The notes: generated by a model from the sequence alone, not told the origin. A stretch of DNA of 64,000 nt from Rhizosphaericola sp047606825 (GCA_047606825.1 JASGDY010000087.1:6362-70361); one strand, 5' to 3'. Numbered from the stretch's first letter, positions 35,402 to 43,958 are shown. Numbers and translations: made by a program.

Positions 35402-35752
35402 ATGCATAAATCTACCATAAATATCGATGTCGTCCTTGACGACAAGAAGATACCCGACATCATCAGTTGGAACGCTTCGGACAGTTCCGTCGACGATGCA
35501 CAGATTGCCAAGGCGATGATGCTGGCTTTTTGGGACAGTCGCGACAAGAGTGCGCTGCGCATCGACCTGTGGACCAAGGAGATGATGGTGGACGAGATGG
35601 GCGATTTTTTCTTTCAGACCTTGTCCAGCATGGCGGACACCTTGCAGCGTGCGACCAACTATCCGGACCTTGCCGCGGAAATGAAAGCTTTTTCCAAAAC
35701 ATTCAATGAAAAGTTTCGCGCAAAACAAATCGCAGAGAACAAAGCGGGATAG
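35402..35752 (+). CDS. gldC: Gliding motility protein GldC
   Basis: A 116-residue protein from the ATG at 35402; the open frame goes up to 35339 but lacks conservation there. The GldC pattern is clear: MHKSTINIDVVLDDKKIPD, WNASDSSVDDAQIAKAMMLAFWD, IDLWTKEMMVDEMGDFF, and QTLSSMADTLQRATN. GldC is needed for efficient gliding and is conserved even in non-motile Bacteroidota. Other gld genes are not in the window, so motility itself is not shown. Confidence 0.92.
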   Translation: MHKSTINIDVVLDDKKIPDIISWNASDSSVDDAQIAKAMMLAFWDSRDKSALRIDLWTKEMMVDEMGDFFFQTLSSMADTLQRATNYPDLAAEMKAFSKTFNEKFRAKQIAENKAG

Positions 35753-35755
35753 ATA

Positions 35756-35838
35756 ATGTGGTAATTTGAAAATTTTATGATGTAAGGTTCACGTTAGACT
35801 TTGGCGTTTAGTTTTCATAAATCAAAATTCATAATTCA
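35756..35838. repeat. AT-rich foldback spacer before yqeY
   Basis: aatttgaaaattttatga near the left end is complemented by tcataaatcaaaattcataatt near the right end with a few mismatches. Of the same general type as the repeats at 9463, 18249 and 58140. Confidence 0.5.
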
Positions 35839-35840
35839 AC

Positions 35841-36293
35841 ATGGCTTTAGAACAGGATATAATGACGCATCTGAAGGAGGCTATGAAGGCTAAGGACGAG
35901 CCTACGCTCCGTGCGTTGCGTGCCATCAAGGCGGAAATCATCAAGGCAAAAGTAGAACCAGGTGCCAACGGACAGATTACATCCGAAGGCGAAATCAAGA
36001 TACTCGCCAAAATGGCAAAGGAACGTCGCGACGCCGCTGACCTATACCTAAAACAGAACCGCGAAGACCTCGCACAAAAGGAACAGGAGGAAATCGCCGT
36101 CATCGAAAAATTCCTTCCCAAACAATTGACTGCCGAAGAGCTGACAGCCGAAATCACCAAAATCATTGCCCAAGTAGGTGCGACCTCTCCCGCCGACATG
36201 GGAAAAGTGATGGGCGTCGCTTCCAAGGCTTTGGCGGGTAAGGCCGATGGCCGTGCTATCTCGACCGCCGTCAAAGAACTGTTGTCAAAGTGA
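35841..36293 (+). CDS. GatB/YqeY domain-containing protein
   Basis: A 150-residue YqeY-type protein: the helical domain that follows GatB in amidotransferases, here alone. Marks are MTHLKEAMKAKDEPTLRALR, EIKILAKMAKERRDAAD, and GATSPADMGKVMGVASKALAGKADGR, split at the hinge. Free-standing YqeY often neighbours rpsU or dnaG, and its exact role is unknown; a link to tRNA-dependent amidation is suggested for the fused form. It overlaps the next gene by four bases (GTGA). Confidence 0.93.
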   Translation: MALEQDIMTHLKEAMKAKDEPTLRALRAIKAEIIKAKVEPGANGQITSEGEIKILAKMAKERRDAADLYLKQNREDLAQKEQEEIAVIEKFLPKQLTAEELTAEITKIIAQVGATSPADMGKVMGVASKALAGKADGRAISTAVKELLSK

Positions 36294-36811
36294 TTATCGA
36301 CCTGATAGCATTTATCCTATTGGTTCTGGCCATATACAAAGGCTGGAAAAAAGGACTCGTCGTGGCGGTCTGTTCCGTGTTGGCGGTATTCATCGGACTG
36401 ATGGCAGCGTTGACGTTTTCGGCTAAGATTTCCGGGTATTTCCAGTCCAGGGGCGAGCAGGCGGCGTGGCTACCGTTTTTGGTTTTTGTGCTCGTAATGG
36501 TCGTCACGATGTTTTTGGTCCGGATGCTGGCAAACGCTTTGCAGAAGCTGTTGAAAATCTTGTGTCTGGGTACTTTGAACAGAATAGGCGGTATTTTGTT
36601 GTTCCTGTTGGGGTATTTTGCCGTGTACAGCATTATCTTGTTTTATGCTTCTGGAATTTCATTAATTTCGCCAACCATGATAGGTAACTCCAGGACTTAT
36701 GCTTACATACAACCTTGGGGACCGACAGCGGTAAAGAGCATCGGGCAGTGCATCCCGTGGTTTAAGGGTCTATTGGACACGTTAAGAGCCGGTTTTGAAA
36801 AAATGAAGTAA
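36290..36811 (+). CDS. CvpA family inner-membrane protein
   Basis: A 173-residue protein of the colicin V production family with four membrane segments, in the family spacing: LIAFILLVLAIYKGWKKGL, VAVCSVLAVFIGLMAALTF, WLPFLVFVLVMVVTMFLV, and RIGGILLFLLGYFAVYSI. It starts with GTG, whose last two bases share the TGA stop of yqeY, so translation is coupled. The family affects colicin V export and envelope integrity; its molecular role is unclear. Confidence 0.9.
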   Translation: MIIDLIAFILLVLAIYKGWKKGLVVAVCSVLAVFIGLMAALTFSAKISGYFQSRGEQAAWLPFLVFVLVMVVTMFLVRMLANALQKLLKILCLGTLNRIGGILLFLLGYFAVYSIILFYASGISLISPTMIGNSRTYAYIQPWGPTAVKSIGQCIPWFKGLLDTLRAGFEKMK

Positions 36812-36841
36812 TGCAGCAATGGGTTACTGTTGAATAGTAGT

Positions 36842-37618
36842 ATGAAATACGAGATAAAAACACTGGATAAGTTTAGGTTGGTGGACGAGGGCGCGGGCGA
36901 TCCGCTGCTGCTGTTGCACGGGCTGTTTGGTGAACTCAGCAACTTTGAGGACGTAGTAGAACACTTCAAGTACAGGTATCGCGTCATCGTGCCTATCATG
37001 CCTTTGCTCGATATGGATCTTATCAATACCAGCGTTTCCGGCCTGTCCCGGTTTGTCAACCGTCTGGTCGAGATTCTGGACTTGCAGGACATCCATCTTT
37101 TGGGTAATTCCCTCGGCGGACACGTGGCACTGATGTATATATTGAGACATCCAGAGCGTGTTCGCACGCTCATATTGACGGGGAGTTCTGGTTTGTTTGA
37201 AAATGGGATGGGGGACAGCTACCCCAAGCGCGGCGACTATGAATACATCAAGAAAAAGTCCGCCATGACATTCTACGACCCCAATATGGCGACCAAGGAA
37301 CTGGTCGACGAGGTATTTGAAATCACCAATAACCGGATGAAAGTCATCAAGATTATCGCCTTGGCCAAAAGTGCCATCCGCAACAACCTGGGTGACGAAC
37401 TGAAAAATATACACCAGCCGACATTGCTGATATGGGGCAACAACGACATCGTGACACCACCGTTTGTCGGTGAGGAATTTAAGAAACTGATTCCCAACAG
37501 CGAGCTGCATTTCATTGACAAATGCGGTCACGCGCCGATGATGGAAGTACCCGATGAATTTAACAAAATACTGGGGCCTTTCCTGGAAAAAAACAGTGTG
37601 AAGACGCCCCAGTACTAG
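36842..37618 (+). CDS. Alpha/beta hydrolase
   Basis: A 258-residue protein with the alpha/beta-hydrolase fold. The nucleophile elbow GNSLGGHVAL contains the catalytic Ser, the oxyanion region is LLHGLFGE, the acid is in LLIWGNNDIVTPP, and the His is in KCGHAPMMEVPDEF. The substrate is unknown; the closest familiar types are esterases or C-C hydrolases. The ATG at 36842 is chosen over a TTG at 36830. It follows cvpA by 30 nt in a run of co-directional genes. Confidence 0.92.
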   Translation: MKYEIKTLDKFRLVDEGAGDPLLLLHGLFGELSNFEDVVEHFKYRYRVIVPIMPLLDMDLINTSVSGLSRFVNRLVEILDLQDIHLLGNSLGGHVALMYILRHPERVRTLILTGSSGLFENGMGDSYPKRGDYEYIKKKSAMTFYDPNMATKELVDEVFEITNNRMKVIKIIALAKSAIRNNLGDELKNIHQPTLLIWGNNDIVTPPFVGEEFKKLIPNSELHFIDKCGHAPMMEVPDEFNKILGPFLEKNSVKTPQY

Positions 37619-37651
37619 TTGGCAGCTTTTTTAACTTTTGACCTTAGCGCT

Positions 37652-38311
37652 ATGTTATGTAGACAAATTGCCAAATATGATTACCCCGTAGTCTCCATGT
37701 CGCAAAGTCGTGGAGAAGTGGAAAAGGTATTGAAAGACAATGGTGGCAAAGCTGTCCCCGTCGTGGCAGATGGTCAATTTATGGGATTCGTGACGGAGGA
37801 GATGCTTGGATCTAACAAAGCCGATTCGGTCGCACTTCTTTTTTCCCATCTCGTGCCGCAAGGCATCGGCGCAGACGACCATGTGTTTCGAGCATTGCGC
37901 CTGATGGCACACTTGCACGTGTCCATTATCGCCGTGCTTTCCCACAATAGGGAATACGTCGGGATAATCACTGCGGAAGATATATTGCCAGCAGTGGCGA
38001 CGTTGAACGGTCTGGATGATGCACCGGGCGGTTCCGTCACTATAGAGATGCGCCGCAGCGAATATTCTTATCGGACGTTGGCCCGGCTCGTGGAAACCAA
38101 CGATGCCGATATTTTGCAGCTCAATACTTATGTGGAGCAGGATACGGGACTGTTTATCGTGACCATTAAAGTGAGTAGGGAAGATATTTCGAATATCGTG
38201 GCGACATTGCAGCGTTACGACTATACCGTCAGGTATTATTTTGGCCAGGAAACCTATGGAAACGAATTAAAAGCCAATTATGATGCGTTGATTAATTATC
38301 TCAATATTTGA
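37652..38311 (+). CDS. CBS-domain protein with a C-terminal ACT-like region
   Basis: A 219-residue protein from the ATG at 37652. Two CBS motifs occupy about 1-125 (KAVPVVADGQFMGFVTEEM and VLSHNREYVGIITAEDILP), the pair that binds adenine nucleotides or S-adenosylmethionine. The last part (about 135-205, SYRTLARLVETNDADILQLN, then GLFIVTIKVSREDISNIVATL) is ACT-like. The layout matches AcuB-type proteins and Bacteroidota proteins that often sit near NAD kinase. No ligand is established. Confidence 0.88.
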   Translation: MLCRQIAKYDYPVVSMSQSRGEVEKVLKDNGGKAVPVVADGQFMGFVTEEMLGSNKADSVALLFSHLVPQGIGADDHVFRALRLMAHLHVSIIAVLSHNREYVGIITAEDILPAVATLNGLDDAPGGSVTIEMRRSEYSYRTLARLVETNDADILQLNTYVEQDTGLFIVTIKVSREDISNIVATLQRYDYTVRYYFGQETYGNELKANYDALINYLNI

Positions 38312-38400
38312 ACAACGCAGGTAGATTTGGTATATAATTTGGATAGATACTCAGCATACCGAAAACTTTCATTTTTGAACAATTACAAAAAAACAGACAG

Positions 38401-39084
38401 ATGAAATACGTGAAACTACCCTTATTTTCCTTGGTTGCCGCGGCAACGATTTTCAGCTCTTGCAGTACATGGAACAATGCCAACAAAACCGAACGTGGCG
38501 CAGCCGTTGGTGTCGGCGGCGGAGCGATTGCCGGCGGTATCATTGGTAAGGCGGCGGGCAACACTGCGTTAGGCGCGATTATCGGTGCCGCAGTCGGCGG
38601 CGGTGCCGGTGCCATCATCGGTAAAAAAATGGACAAACAGGCGGAAGACATCAAGACGCAGGTGCCGGGCGCCAAAGTGGAACGTGTGGATGAAGGCATC
38701 ACCGTTGAGTTCAGCAGCAATGTCTTGTTTGGTTTTGACAGCTATTCTTTGACGGACGCTTCCAAACAGACGCTCAACAGCCTGATAACCATCCTCAACA
38801 AATACCCTGACACCAACCTTGAAGTGCAGGGACATACCGACAACAAAGGTACCGTAGAATATAACCAAAACCTTTCCGTCAAGAGGGCAAATTCTGTGGC
38901 AGACTACCTGAAATCCAATAGTATCGCTGCTTCCCGTATCACGACCAAAGGTTACGGCTTGTCCGCACCTAAATATTCCAATGACACGGAAGACGGTCGT
39001 GCACAGAACAGAAGGGTCGAGTTCCTTATCACTGCCAACGATAAAATGCAGAAGGAAGCGAAACAGCAAGCCGGACAGCAATAG
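38401..39084 (+). CDS. OmpA-family lipoprotein
   Basis: A 227-residue protein. A lipoprotein signal (VAAATIFSSCSTWN) puts the acylated Cys at about residue 21. A glycine-rich membrane-type segment of glycine-zipper kind follows (GGGAIAGGIIGKAAGNTALG, with further repeats up to about 77). The C-terminal OmpA domain (about 100-215) has the peptidoglycan-binding block LEVQGHTDNKGTVEYNQNLS and RITTKGYGLSAP with NRRVEF. It likely tethers the outer membrane to peptidoglycan. It ends in a terminator at 39110. Confidence 0.95.
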   Translation: MKYVKLPLFSLVAAATIFSSCSTWNNANKTERGAAVGVGGGAIAGGIIGKAAGNTALGAIIGAAVGGGAGAIIGKKMDKQAEDIKTQVPGAKVERVDEGITVEFSSNVLFGFDSYSLTDASKQTLNSLITILNKYPDTNLEVQGHTDNKGTVEYNQNLSVKRANSVADYLKSNSIAASRITTKGYGLSAPKYSNDTEDGRAQNRRVEFLITANDKMQKEAKQQAGQQ

Positions 39085-39109
39085 ATTTTATAAATGGTCA
39101 AAAATTGGT

Positions 39110-39139
39110 AGAGACGGACGATTGTCCGTCTCTTTTTTT
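39110..39139 (+). terminator. Terminator after the OmpA lipoprotein gene
   Basis: agagacggac, loop gatt, gtccgtctct and a seven-T run. The -33 box of the next promoter begins inside the T run. Confidence 0.9.
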
Positions 39140-39167
39140 GCCAATTCCTATTTTCGTCCTATCTTTG
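39137..39167 (+). promoter_or_regulatory. Promoter of the SAM riboswitch-metX unit
   Basis: TTTG (39137-39140), 19 nt, TATCTTTG (39160-39167): an exact match to the Bacteroidota consensus, with a predicted transcript start about 10 nt before the riboswitch P1 helix. Confidence 0.8.
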
Positions 39168-39185
39168 TGCCAGTTCTTTTTCAAA

Positions 39186-39285
39186 CTCTTATCAAGAAAG
39201 GCAGAGGGATTGGCCCGATGAAGCCTTGGCAACCTCACGTAAGTGAAAGGTGCCAACTCCAACCACGCAAGTGGACAGATAAGTC
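39186..39285 (+). promoter_or_regulatory. SAM-I (S-box) riboswitch
   Basis: The conserved S-box segments appear in order: CTTATCAAGAAAGGCAGAGG at the 5' side (P1 and kink-turn side of P2), GATTGGCCCGATGAAGCC, GGCAACC, AAGGTGCCAACTCC, and the closing strand ACAGATAAG that pairs with CTTATC. S-adenosylmethionine binding to this aptamer turns off methionine genes. It precedes homoserine O-acetyltransferase, a fitting target. Confidence 0.93.
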
Positions 39286-39329
39286 AGCGATTTTGCATAA
39301 TGGATGTAGTTTACTACAAAAAGATATTG

Positions 39330-39361
39330 TACCCGTCTGACTTTTCAGATGGGTATTTTTT
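39330..39361 (+). terminator. Riboswitch expression-platform terminator
   Basis: tacccgtctga, loop cttt, tcagatgggta and a seven-T run, about 45 nt after the aptamer. With SAM bound, this stem should form and stop transcription. I did not work out the competing anti-terminator in detail. Confidence 0.85.
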
Positions 39362-39392
39362 TGCCTTTTACGATAAAATATTGCACGCAGGG

Positions 39393-39490
39393 AAAACCTC
39401 ACCCAACCCTCTCTCATTGTTAGGAGAGGGCGTGACGCGACTGTTTATTTCCCCGCATGGAGTCCCGCAGGGGACGTTGCGGAAAAATAG
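39393..39490. repeat. Two repeat elements in the metX leader
   Basis: ccctctctcattgttaggagaggg forms a hairpin at 39407-39430, preceded by cctcacccaa, a common dispersed-repeat start. Next, at 39449-39486, is a copy of the palindromic family: ttccccgcatggagtcccgc, then aggggacgttgcggaaaa. Both lie after the riboswitch terminator, so they lengthen the leader of metX to more than 370 nt. Confidence 0.6.
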
Positions 39491-39538
39491 CATTTGGCTT
39501 TCAGCGTTAAACGTTTCTGACTTTAAAAATGTATGTAA

Positions 39539-40579
39539 GTGGCATCTTTACAATTTGAATTTAAAACACCTTTCCGTTTGGAAAGTGGCAAACAGATAGA
39601 CAATTTTCATCTGGGTTATTCGACTTTCGGTACGCTCAATGCGGACAAGACCAATGCCGTCTGGGTGTTCCATGCCTATACTGCCAACAGCGATCCTTTG
39701 GAATGGTGGCCCGGATTGGTCGGTTACGGCAGGTTGTTTGACCCCGAAAAATATTTCGTTATCTGTGTCAATATGCCCGGAAGCTGCTATGGCAGCAGTG
39801 GGCCGTTGGACATCAATCCTAGGACCGGAACACCATATTTCCATGACTTCCCCTTGGTGACGATCAAGGACATGATACGTGCTTATGATTATCTGCGCAG
39901 GGATTTGGGTATTGGCAAAATACATATCGGCATCGGTGGTTCAATGGGAGGTCAACAGCTTCTGGAATGGGCAGCCGAACAACCGGATTTGTTTGAAATC
40001 ATCATTCCCGTTGCTACCAACGCGCAGCATTCGCCTTGGGGTATCGCGCACAACACTTCCCAGCGATGGGTCATCGAAAATGACCCGACTTGGAACGACG
40101 GTACGGAAAAAGCGGGACTTAACGGTTTGAAAATCGCGCGCGGCATGGCTCTCTTGACTTACAGGAACTACAAGACTTTTGACCAGACCCAGAAAGGACT
40201 GATCGAGGACACGGAGATGCTACCTGTGGACGCATACAAGTTCCGCGCGTCCTCGTATCTCAACTACCAAGGCCATAAATTCATACAGCGGTTCAACGCT
40301 TACAGTTACCATGTGCTGACGCAGGTGATGGATACGCACGATATCGGTCGCGGTCGCGGCGGTACCAAGCCGGCGTTGGGTATCATCCAGTCCAAGGCGT
40401 TGGTTATCGGCGTTTCATCCGACATCCTGTTCCCTTCGGAAGAGCAGCAATATATCGCCGACAACATCAATGGCGCACAGTTGGTCATCATTGATTCCCT
40501 ATATGGGCACGACGGCTTTTTGTTGGAGTTTGAATCCTTGGGTTATCATATCGAACGGTTTTTAAAAAGTAGTCAGTAA
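39539..40579 (+). CDS. metX: Homoserine O-acetyltransferase
   Basis: The first committed step of methionine synthesis: acetyl-CoA plus L-homoserine to O-acetyl-homoserine. A 346-residue alpha/beta-hydrolase-fold enzyme with catalytic Ser in GIGGSMGGQQLLEW (about 140), Asp in GVSSDILFPSEEQ and His in YGHDGFLLE. The substrate pocket block NMPGSCYGSSGP is also present. It begins with GTG. The SAM-I riboswitch upstream explains its control, and homoserine dehydrogenase follows in the same direction. Confidence 0.94.
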   Translation: MASLQFEFKTPFRLESGKQIDNFHLGYSTFGTLNADKTNAVWVFHAYTANSDPLEWWPGLVGYGRLFDPEKYFVICVNMPGSCYGSSGPLDINPRTGTPYFHDFPLVTIKDMIRAYDYLRRDLGIGKIHIGIGGSMGGQQLLEWAAEQPDLFEIIIPVATNAQHSPWGIAHNTSQRWVIENDPTWNDGTEKAGLNGLKIARGMALLTYRNYKTFDQTQKGLIEDTEMLPVDAYKFRASSYLNYQGHKFIQRFNAYSYHVLTQVMDTHDIGRGRGGTKPALGIIQSKALVIGVSSDILFPSEEQQYIADNINGAQLVIIDSLYGHDGFLLEFESLGYHIERFLKSSQ

Positions 40580-40590
40580 GCAACACGGAA

Positions 40591-40699
40591 AAGACGGAGG
40601 ACGGAAAGCTTTTTGAAAAACCTCGCCCTCGTCTTCTAAAATGCGAGGGGAGGCTCGAAGCTTTCTTTTTGGTCTTTCGGACTTTCCGTCCCGCGTCTT
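40591..40699. repeat. Foldback repeat between metX and hom
   Basis: aagacggaggacggaaag at 40591-40608 is complemented by ctttccgtcccgcgtctt at 40682-40699 with 16 of 18 matches. Inside are further gcgaggg and cctcgcc arms that pair. No gene. Confidence 0.6.
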
Positions 40700-40728
40700 A
40701 AATAAACAATCTCAAATCATACATCTAC

Positions 40729-41985
40729 ATGGTTCATCGCAGAAAATTAGTCATAGGAATGTTTGGTTTTGGTGTGGTTGGCGCGGGTCTGTACCGCATT
40801 TTGCAACAGACGCCATCCCTACATGCAGCAATCAAAAAAGCCTGTATCAAACATCCCGGCAAAAAAAGAAACGCGCCGCTGGAACTCTTTACCAATGACA
40901 AAAACGAACTCCTCAACGACAAGGAAATCAACGTCATCGTGGAAGTCATCGACGATGCCGACGCCGCGTTCGACATTGTGAAAACGGCTTTGCTCAATGG
41001 CAAAGCTGTTGTAAGTGCCAGCAAAAAAATGATTGCCGAACACCTCCCAGAAATACTGGAACTGCAACAGAAGACCGATCAGCCTTTTCTCTGCGAGTCG
41101 GCTGCCTGCGCTTCCATTCCCGTCATCCGCAACCTCGAAGAATATTACGACAACGATCTATTGCACGCTATCAAGGCGATTGCCAATGGCTCGACCAATT
41201 TCATATTGACCAAAATGTTCCAGGACAAACTGGACTTCAACGAGGCATTGCTGTTGGCCCAGCAGTTAGGTTTTGCAGAAAGCGACCCCAAACTCGACGT
41301 GGAAGGTTACGACGCGTTGAACAAATGGACAATATTGCTGGCACACGCATACGGTATCGTCACGGCACCGTCCGCTATCGTGTTTACAGGCATCCAAAAC
41401 ATTAGTTTGTTTGATGCCAACGTGGCAAAGGAACGTTCTTATGAAATCAAGCTCGTCAACCAGGCCGTCAAGCTACTGAACGGGAAAGTGGCAGCTTTTG
41501 TATTGCCTCAGTTTGTGGAGTATGACAGCCATCTCGCATTTGTACGCAACGAATACAACGGTGTGGTCATTGAGAGCGGGTTTGCGGACAAGCAGTTTTT
41601 CTATGGGAAAGGTGCGGGCAGCCTGCCGACCGGTTCTGCCGTATTGAGCGACATTTCCGCCCTGCGTTACGGCTATAAATATGAATACAAAAAACTTTAC
41701 TACAACACACCGCTGCAATTGACCAATGATTTTTACTTAAAGGTCTATGTCAGTTTTGACGAGTTGAAGTCAGTCCATAAAGACGAATTTGAATGGATTG
41801 AGGAATGGCACGGTGGTCCCGAAAGAAGTTATCTGGTCGGCGTCATCTATTTTGACAAGCTCGCAAAATCAAACTGGTGGAAGGAAAACGGCGTTTCGCT
41901 TATCGTCATGCCTGACGGCATCGTTGAGGAAATAGACACGCGCAATGTCAAAAAGCGTAGTCTGGAACTAGCCGGGTTGAGGTAA
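40729..41985 (+). CDS. hom: Homoserine dehydrogenase
   Basis: Converts aspartate semialdehyde to homoserine with NAD(P)H, supplying the substrate of MetX. A 418-residue protein with the Rossmann motif GMFGFGVVGAGLYRIL (about 9-25), the catalytic-domain block AIKAIANGSTNFILTKM, and ESDPKLDVEGYDALNKWTIL that carries the catalytic Asp and Lys. The C-terminus (residues about 340-418) is not a plain ACT domain as in many Hom proteins. No aspartokinase is fused. It probably belongs to the metX unit although a foldback repeat separates the two. Confidence 0.93.
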   Translation: MVHRRKLVIGMFGFGVVGAGLYRILQQTPSLHAAIKKACIKHPGKKRNAPLELFTNDKNELLNDKEINVIVEVIDDADAAFDIVKTALLNGKAVVSASKKMIAEHLPEILELQQKTDQPFLCESAACASIPVIRNLEEYYDNDLLHAIKAIANGSTNFILTKMFQDKLDFNEALLLAQQLGFAESDPKLDVEGYDALNKWTILLAHAYGIVTAPSAIVFTGIQNISLFDANVAKERSYEIKLVNQAVKLLNGKVAAFVLPQFVEYDSHLAFVRNEYNGVVIESGFADKQFFYGKGAGSLPTGSAVLSDISALRYGYKYEYKKLYYNTPLQLTNDFYLKVYVSFDELKSVHKDEFEWIEEWHGGPERSYLVGVIYFDKLAKSNWWKENGVSLIVMPDGIVEEIDTRNVKKRSLELAGLR

Positions 41986-42124
41986 TTTCGGATGGGAAGT
42001 TTTACAGGGTTGGCACCAAACGCGTGAAACAAACCACCTTGTATCATCATTCCACGTGCTGTTTGGCATTGTTTTGTTACCTTTCCCTCGATTTTGGCTT
42101 CATTTGTAAAAAAGAAAACAAACC

Positions 42125-42829
42125 ATGGAAAAAATCCTTTCAGTCGATATCGGAGGCACGAACATCAAGGCCGCTGTCCTGGACAAGTCCGGAAAACTGC
42201 TGACGGAATACAACAAATTGCCCACTCCCAATCCGGCAACGCCCGATACCGTATTGGCGACCGTCAAACAATTGGCAAACGGCCTGGACTTTGACTGTAT
42301 TGCCTGCGGCTTTCCGGGAAGTGTCAAAAACGGTATTATCTATACCGCGCCTAATCTAGGGACGGAATATTGGACCGGTACCGACTGGCCGAAGGTGCTG
42401 AAGAAGGCTTTCAAAAAGCCGGCACGTGTCGTCAATGATGCCGACATGCTGGGATTGGGTATCGTCAAAGGAAAGGGGCTGGAGATGGTCGTGACATTGG
42501 GGACTGGATGTGGAACGGCACTGTACTACGATGGACATTTGCTCCCGCATCTGGAACTGGCGCACCATCCTGTCAAGAAGGACAAAGACTATGATGAAGT
42601 GATTGGCGACAAGGCTCTGAAGTCAAAAGGCAGGAAAAAGTGGAATAAAGACCTCCAGTATATCCTATCCGTTGTGCGCACGGTCGTTAACTACGACACA
42701 TTGTATATTGGTGGTGGAAACGCGAAAAAGATAGATTTTGAACTGGACAAAAACATCCGGATTGTCACCAATCTCGAAGGTATCGACGGGGGTGCCAAGC
42801 TATGGGCACTGGAACAATATCCAGGATAA
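42125..42829 (+). CDS. ROK-family kinase, polyphosphate glucokinase-like
   Basis: A 234-residue sugar kinase. The N-terminal phosphate loop is LSVDIGGTNIKAAVLD. The central catalytic Asp is in ARVVNDADMLGLG, the second phosphate loop is TLGTGCGTALYYDG, and LELAHHPVKK is near the middle. The family layout and the short length fit strictly polyphosphate/ATP glucokinases of the PPGK type. The zinc-binding cysteine cluster of true ROK repressors is absent. Cofactor preference cannot be decided from sequence. Confidence 0.88.
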   Translation: MEKILSVDIGGTNIKAAVLDKSGKLLTEYNKLPTPNPATPDTVLATVKQLANGLDFDCIACGFPGSVKNGIIYTAPNLGTEYWTGTDWPKVLKKAFKKPARVVNDADMLGLGIVKGKGLEMVVTLGTGCGTALYYDGHLLPHLELAHHPVKKDKDYDEVIGDKALKSKGRKKWNKDLQYILSVVRTVVNYDTLYIGGGNAKKIDFELDKNIRIVTNLEGIDGGAKLWALEQYPG

Positions 42830-42848
42830 AATAAAAAATGGAAAAGTA

Positions 42849-42878
42849 TTTGTTTTGTCATTTAATTTGCTACCTTTG
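42849..42878 (+). promoter_or_regulatory. Promoter of rplU-rpmA
   Basis: TTTG (42849-42852), 18 nt, TACCTTTG (42871-42878). Consensus -7 box, and the leader to the rplU ATG would be only about 15 nt. Confidence 0.7.
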
Positions 42879-42899
42879 CACTCCTAATTTTCGAAAGTC

Positions 42900-43205
42900 A
42901 TGTTTGTAGTAGTAAAAATTGCCGGTCAGCAGTTCAGAGTAAAAGAGGGCGATACCCTGTATGTACCTCACCTGGCCGCCCAAAACGGAGATAAAGTAGA
43001 ATTCAATGAAGTTTTGCTGGCTGATACCGACGGCAAGATTACGTTGGGAAGCGATATCAAGAATATCGTAAAGGCCGAAGTGTTGAAAGCTTTGGTACAG
43101 GACGACAAGGTCATCGCTTATAAACAAAAAAGACGTAAAGGCTTCCGTAAGAAAATCGGACACAGAGCAGAATATACGCAGATCAAAATCAACAGTATCG
43201 CTTAG
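42900..43205 (+). CDS. rplU: 50S ribosomal protein L21
   Basis: A 101-residue large-subunit protein that binds 23S rRNA. The family blocks are complete: MFVVVKIAGQQFRVKEGDTL, VEFNEVLLADTDGKITLG, and the C-terminal YKQKRRKGFRKKIGHRAEYT. It is first in the rplU-rpmA operon, with 59 nt to rpmA. Confidence 0.98.
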   Translation: MFVVVKIAGQQFRVKEGDTLYVPHLAAQNGDKVEFNEVLLADTDGKITLGSDIKNIVKAEVLKALVQDDKVIAYKQKRRKGFRKKIGHRAEYTQIKINSIA

Positions 43206-43264
43206 TATATTATACGCGGGCGTTGTTCTTTATTTCATTATACATTCTTTAAAATAAAAATATT

Positions 43265-43531
43265 ATGGCACACAAAGTTGGTGAAGGTTCCGTAAAAAAC
43301 GGTCGTGATTCCAGAAGCAAACGCCTTGGTGTGAAAATATATGGTGGTCAGCCTGCTATCGGTGGCAACATCATCCTCCGCCAAAAAGGTACGCGCTATC
43401 ATGCTGGCAAAAATGTCGGCATCGGTAACGATTTTACCTTGTTTGCATTGACGGACGGTATTGTTGAGTTCAAGAAAGGCCGTGAAAGTAGGACTTATGT
43501 CTCCGTCGTACAGCCGACTCCGGAAGCTTAG
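43265..43531 (+). CDS. rpmA: 50S ribosomal protein L27
   Basis: An 88-residue protein near the peptidyl-transferase centre. Marks are AHKVGEGSVKNGRDSRSKRL, IRQKGTRYHAGKNVGIGND (here with ILRQ) and DGIVEFKKGRESRTYVSV. It begins directly with the AHK sequence, lacking the cleavable N-terminal extension of Firmicutes. It follows rplU and ends in a hairpin with a seven-T run. Confidence 0.97.
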   Translation: MAHKVGEGSVKNGRDSRSKRLGVKIYGGQPAIGGNIILRQKGTRYHAGKNVGIGNDFTLFALTDGIVEFKKGRESRTYVSVVQPTPEA

Positions 43532-43559
43532 TTATTACATCCATATTAAATGATTATCT

Positions 43560-43593
43560 GCGACTGTGTCCCTCGGGCATAGCCGCTTTTTTT
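43560..43593 (+). terminator. Terminator after rpmA
   Basis: gcgactgtgtcc, short loop, ggcatagccgc pair with a few G-T and bulged positions, followed by seven T. Confidence 0.65.
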
Positions 43594-43851
43594 GTTATGG
43601 GATGGTGCACAATGTATCCAACTTGTTTTGAAGAGCTGATTAAACAATCTGATCGATTCATATTTTTGGTTGTATATCTCAATGATTGGTCTTTATAATT
43701 AGCCCAATGTGTATTGTGAAGCAAAAAGGCAGCCCGAAAGAAATTTGTTAATCCGTCAACTTTTTTGGGGTCATGTCACTTTTTTTGCGTACTGTTTTTA
43801 GGTCTACGAACCAGTCACTGTTCCAGTTTTTAGGGTCAAACTTATATTTTA

Positions 43852-43889
43852 AACAAAATCCGCGATATAAAAATATCGCGGATTTTGTT
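43852..43889. terminator. Perfect 16-bp hairpin in the rpmA-htrA spacer
   Basis: aacaaaatccgcgata, loop taaaaa, and its exact complement. A/T-rich arm ends suit termination in both directions. The spacer 43594-44025 has no gene; it also carries a copy of the palindromic family at 43916-43958. Confidence 0.75.
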
Positions 43890-43915
43890 GTAACTAAACC
43901 AATTTTAAAGTTTTC

Positions 43916-43958
43916 TTCTCCGTAATCTCCCGAAGGGTGTTTTGTGCGGAGGAAATGT
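43916..43958. repeat. Diverged copy of the palindromic repeat family
   Basis: ttcttctccgtaatctcccg at the left, gaagggtg, then tgtgcggaggaa at the right, whose complement is ttcctccgcaca. It resembles the copies at 20376 (complement), 39449 and 51886. Confidence 0.5.
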
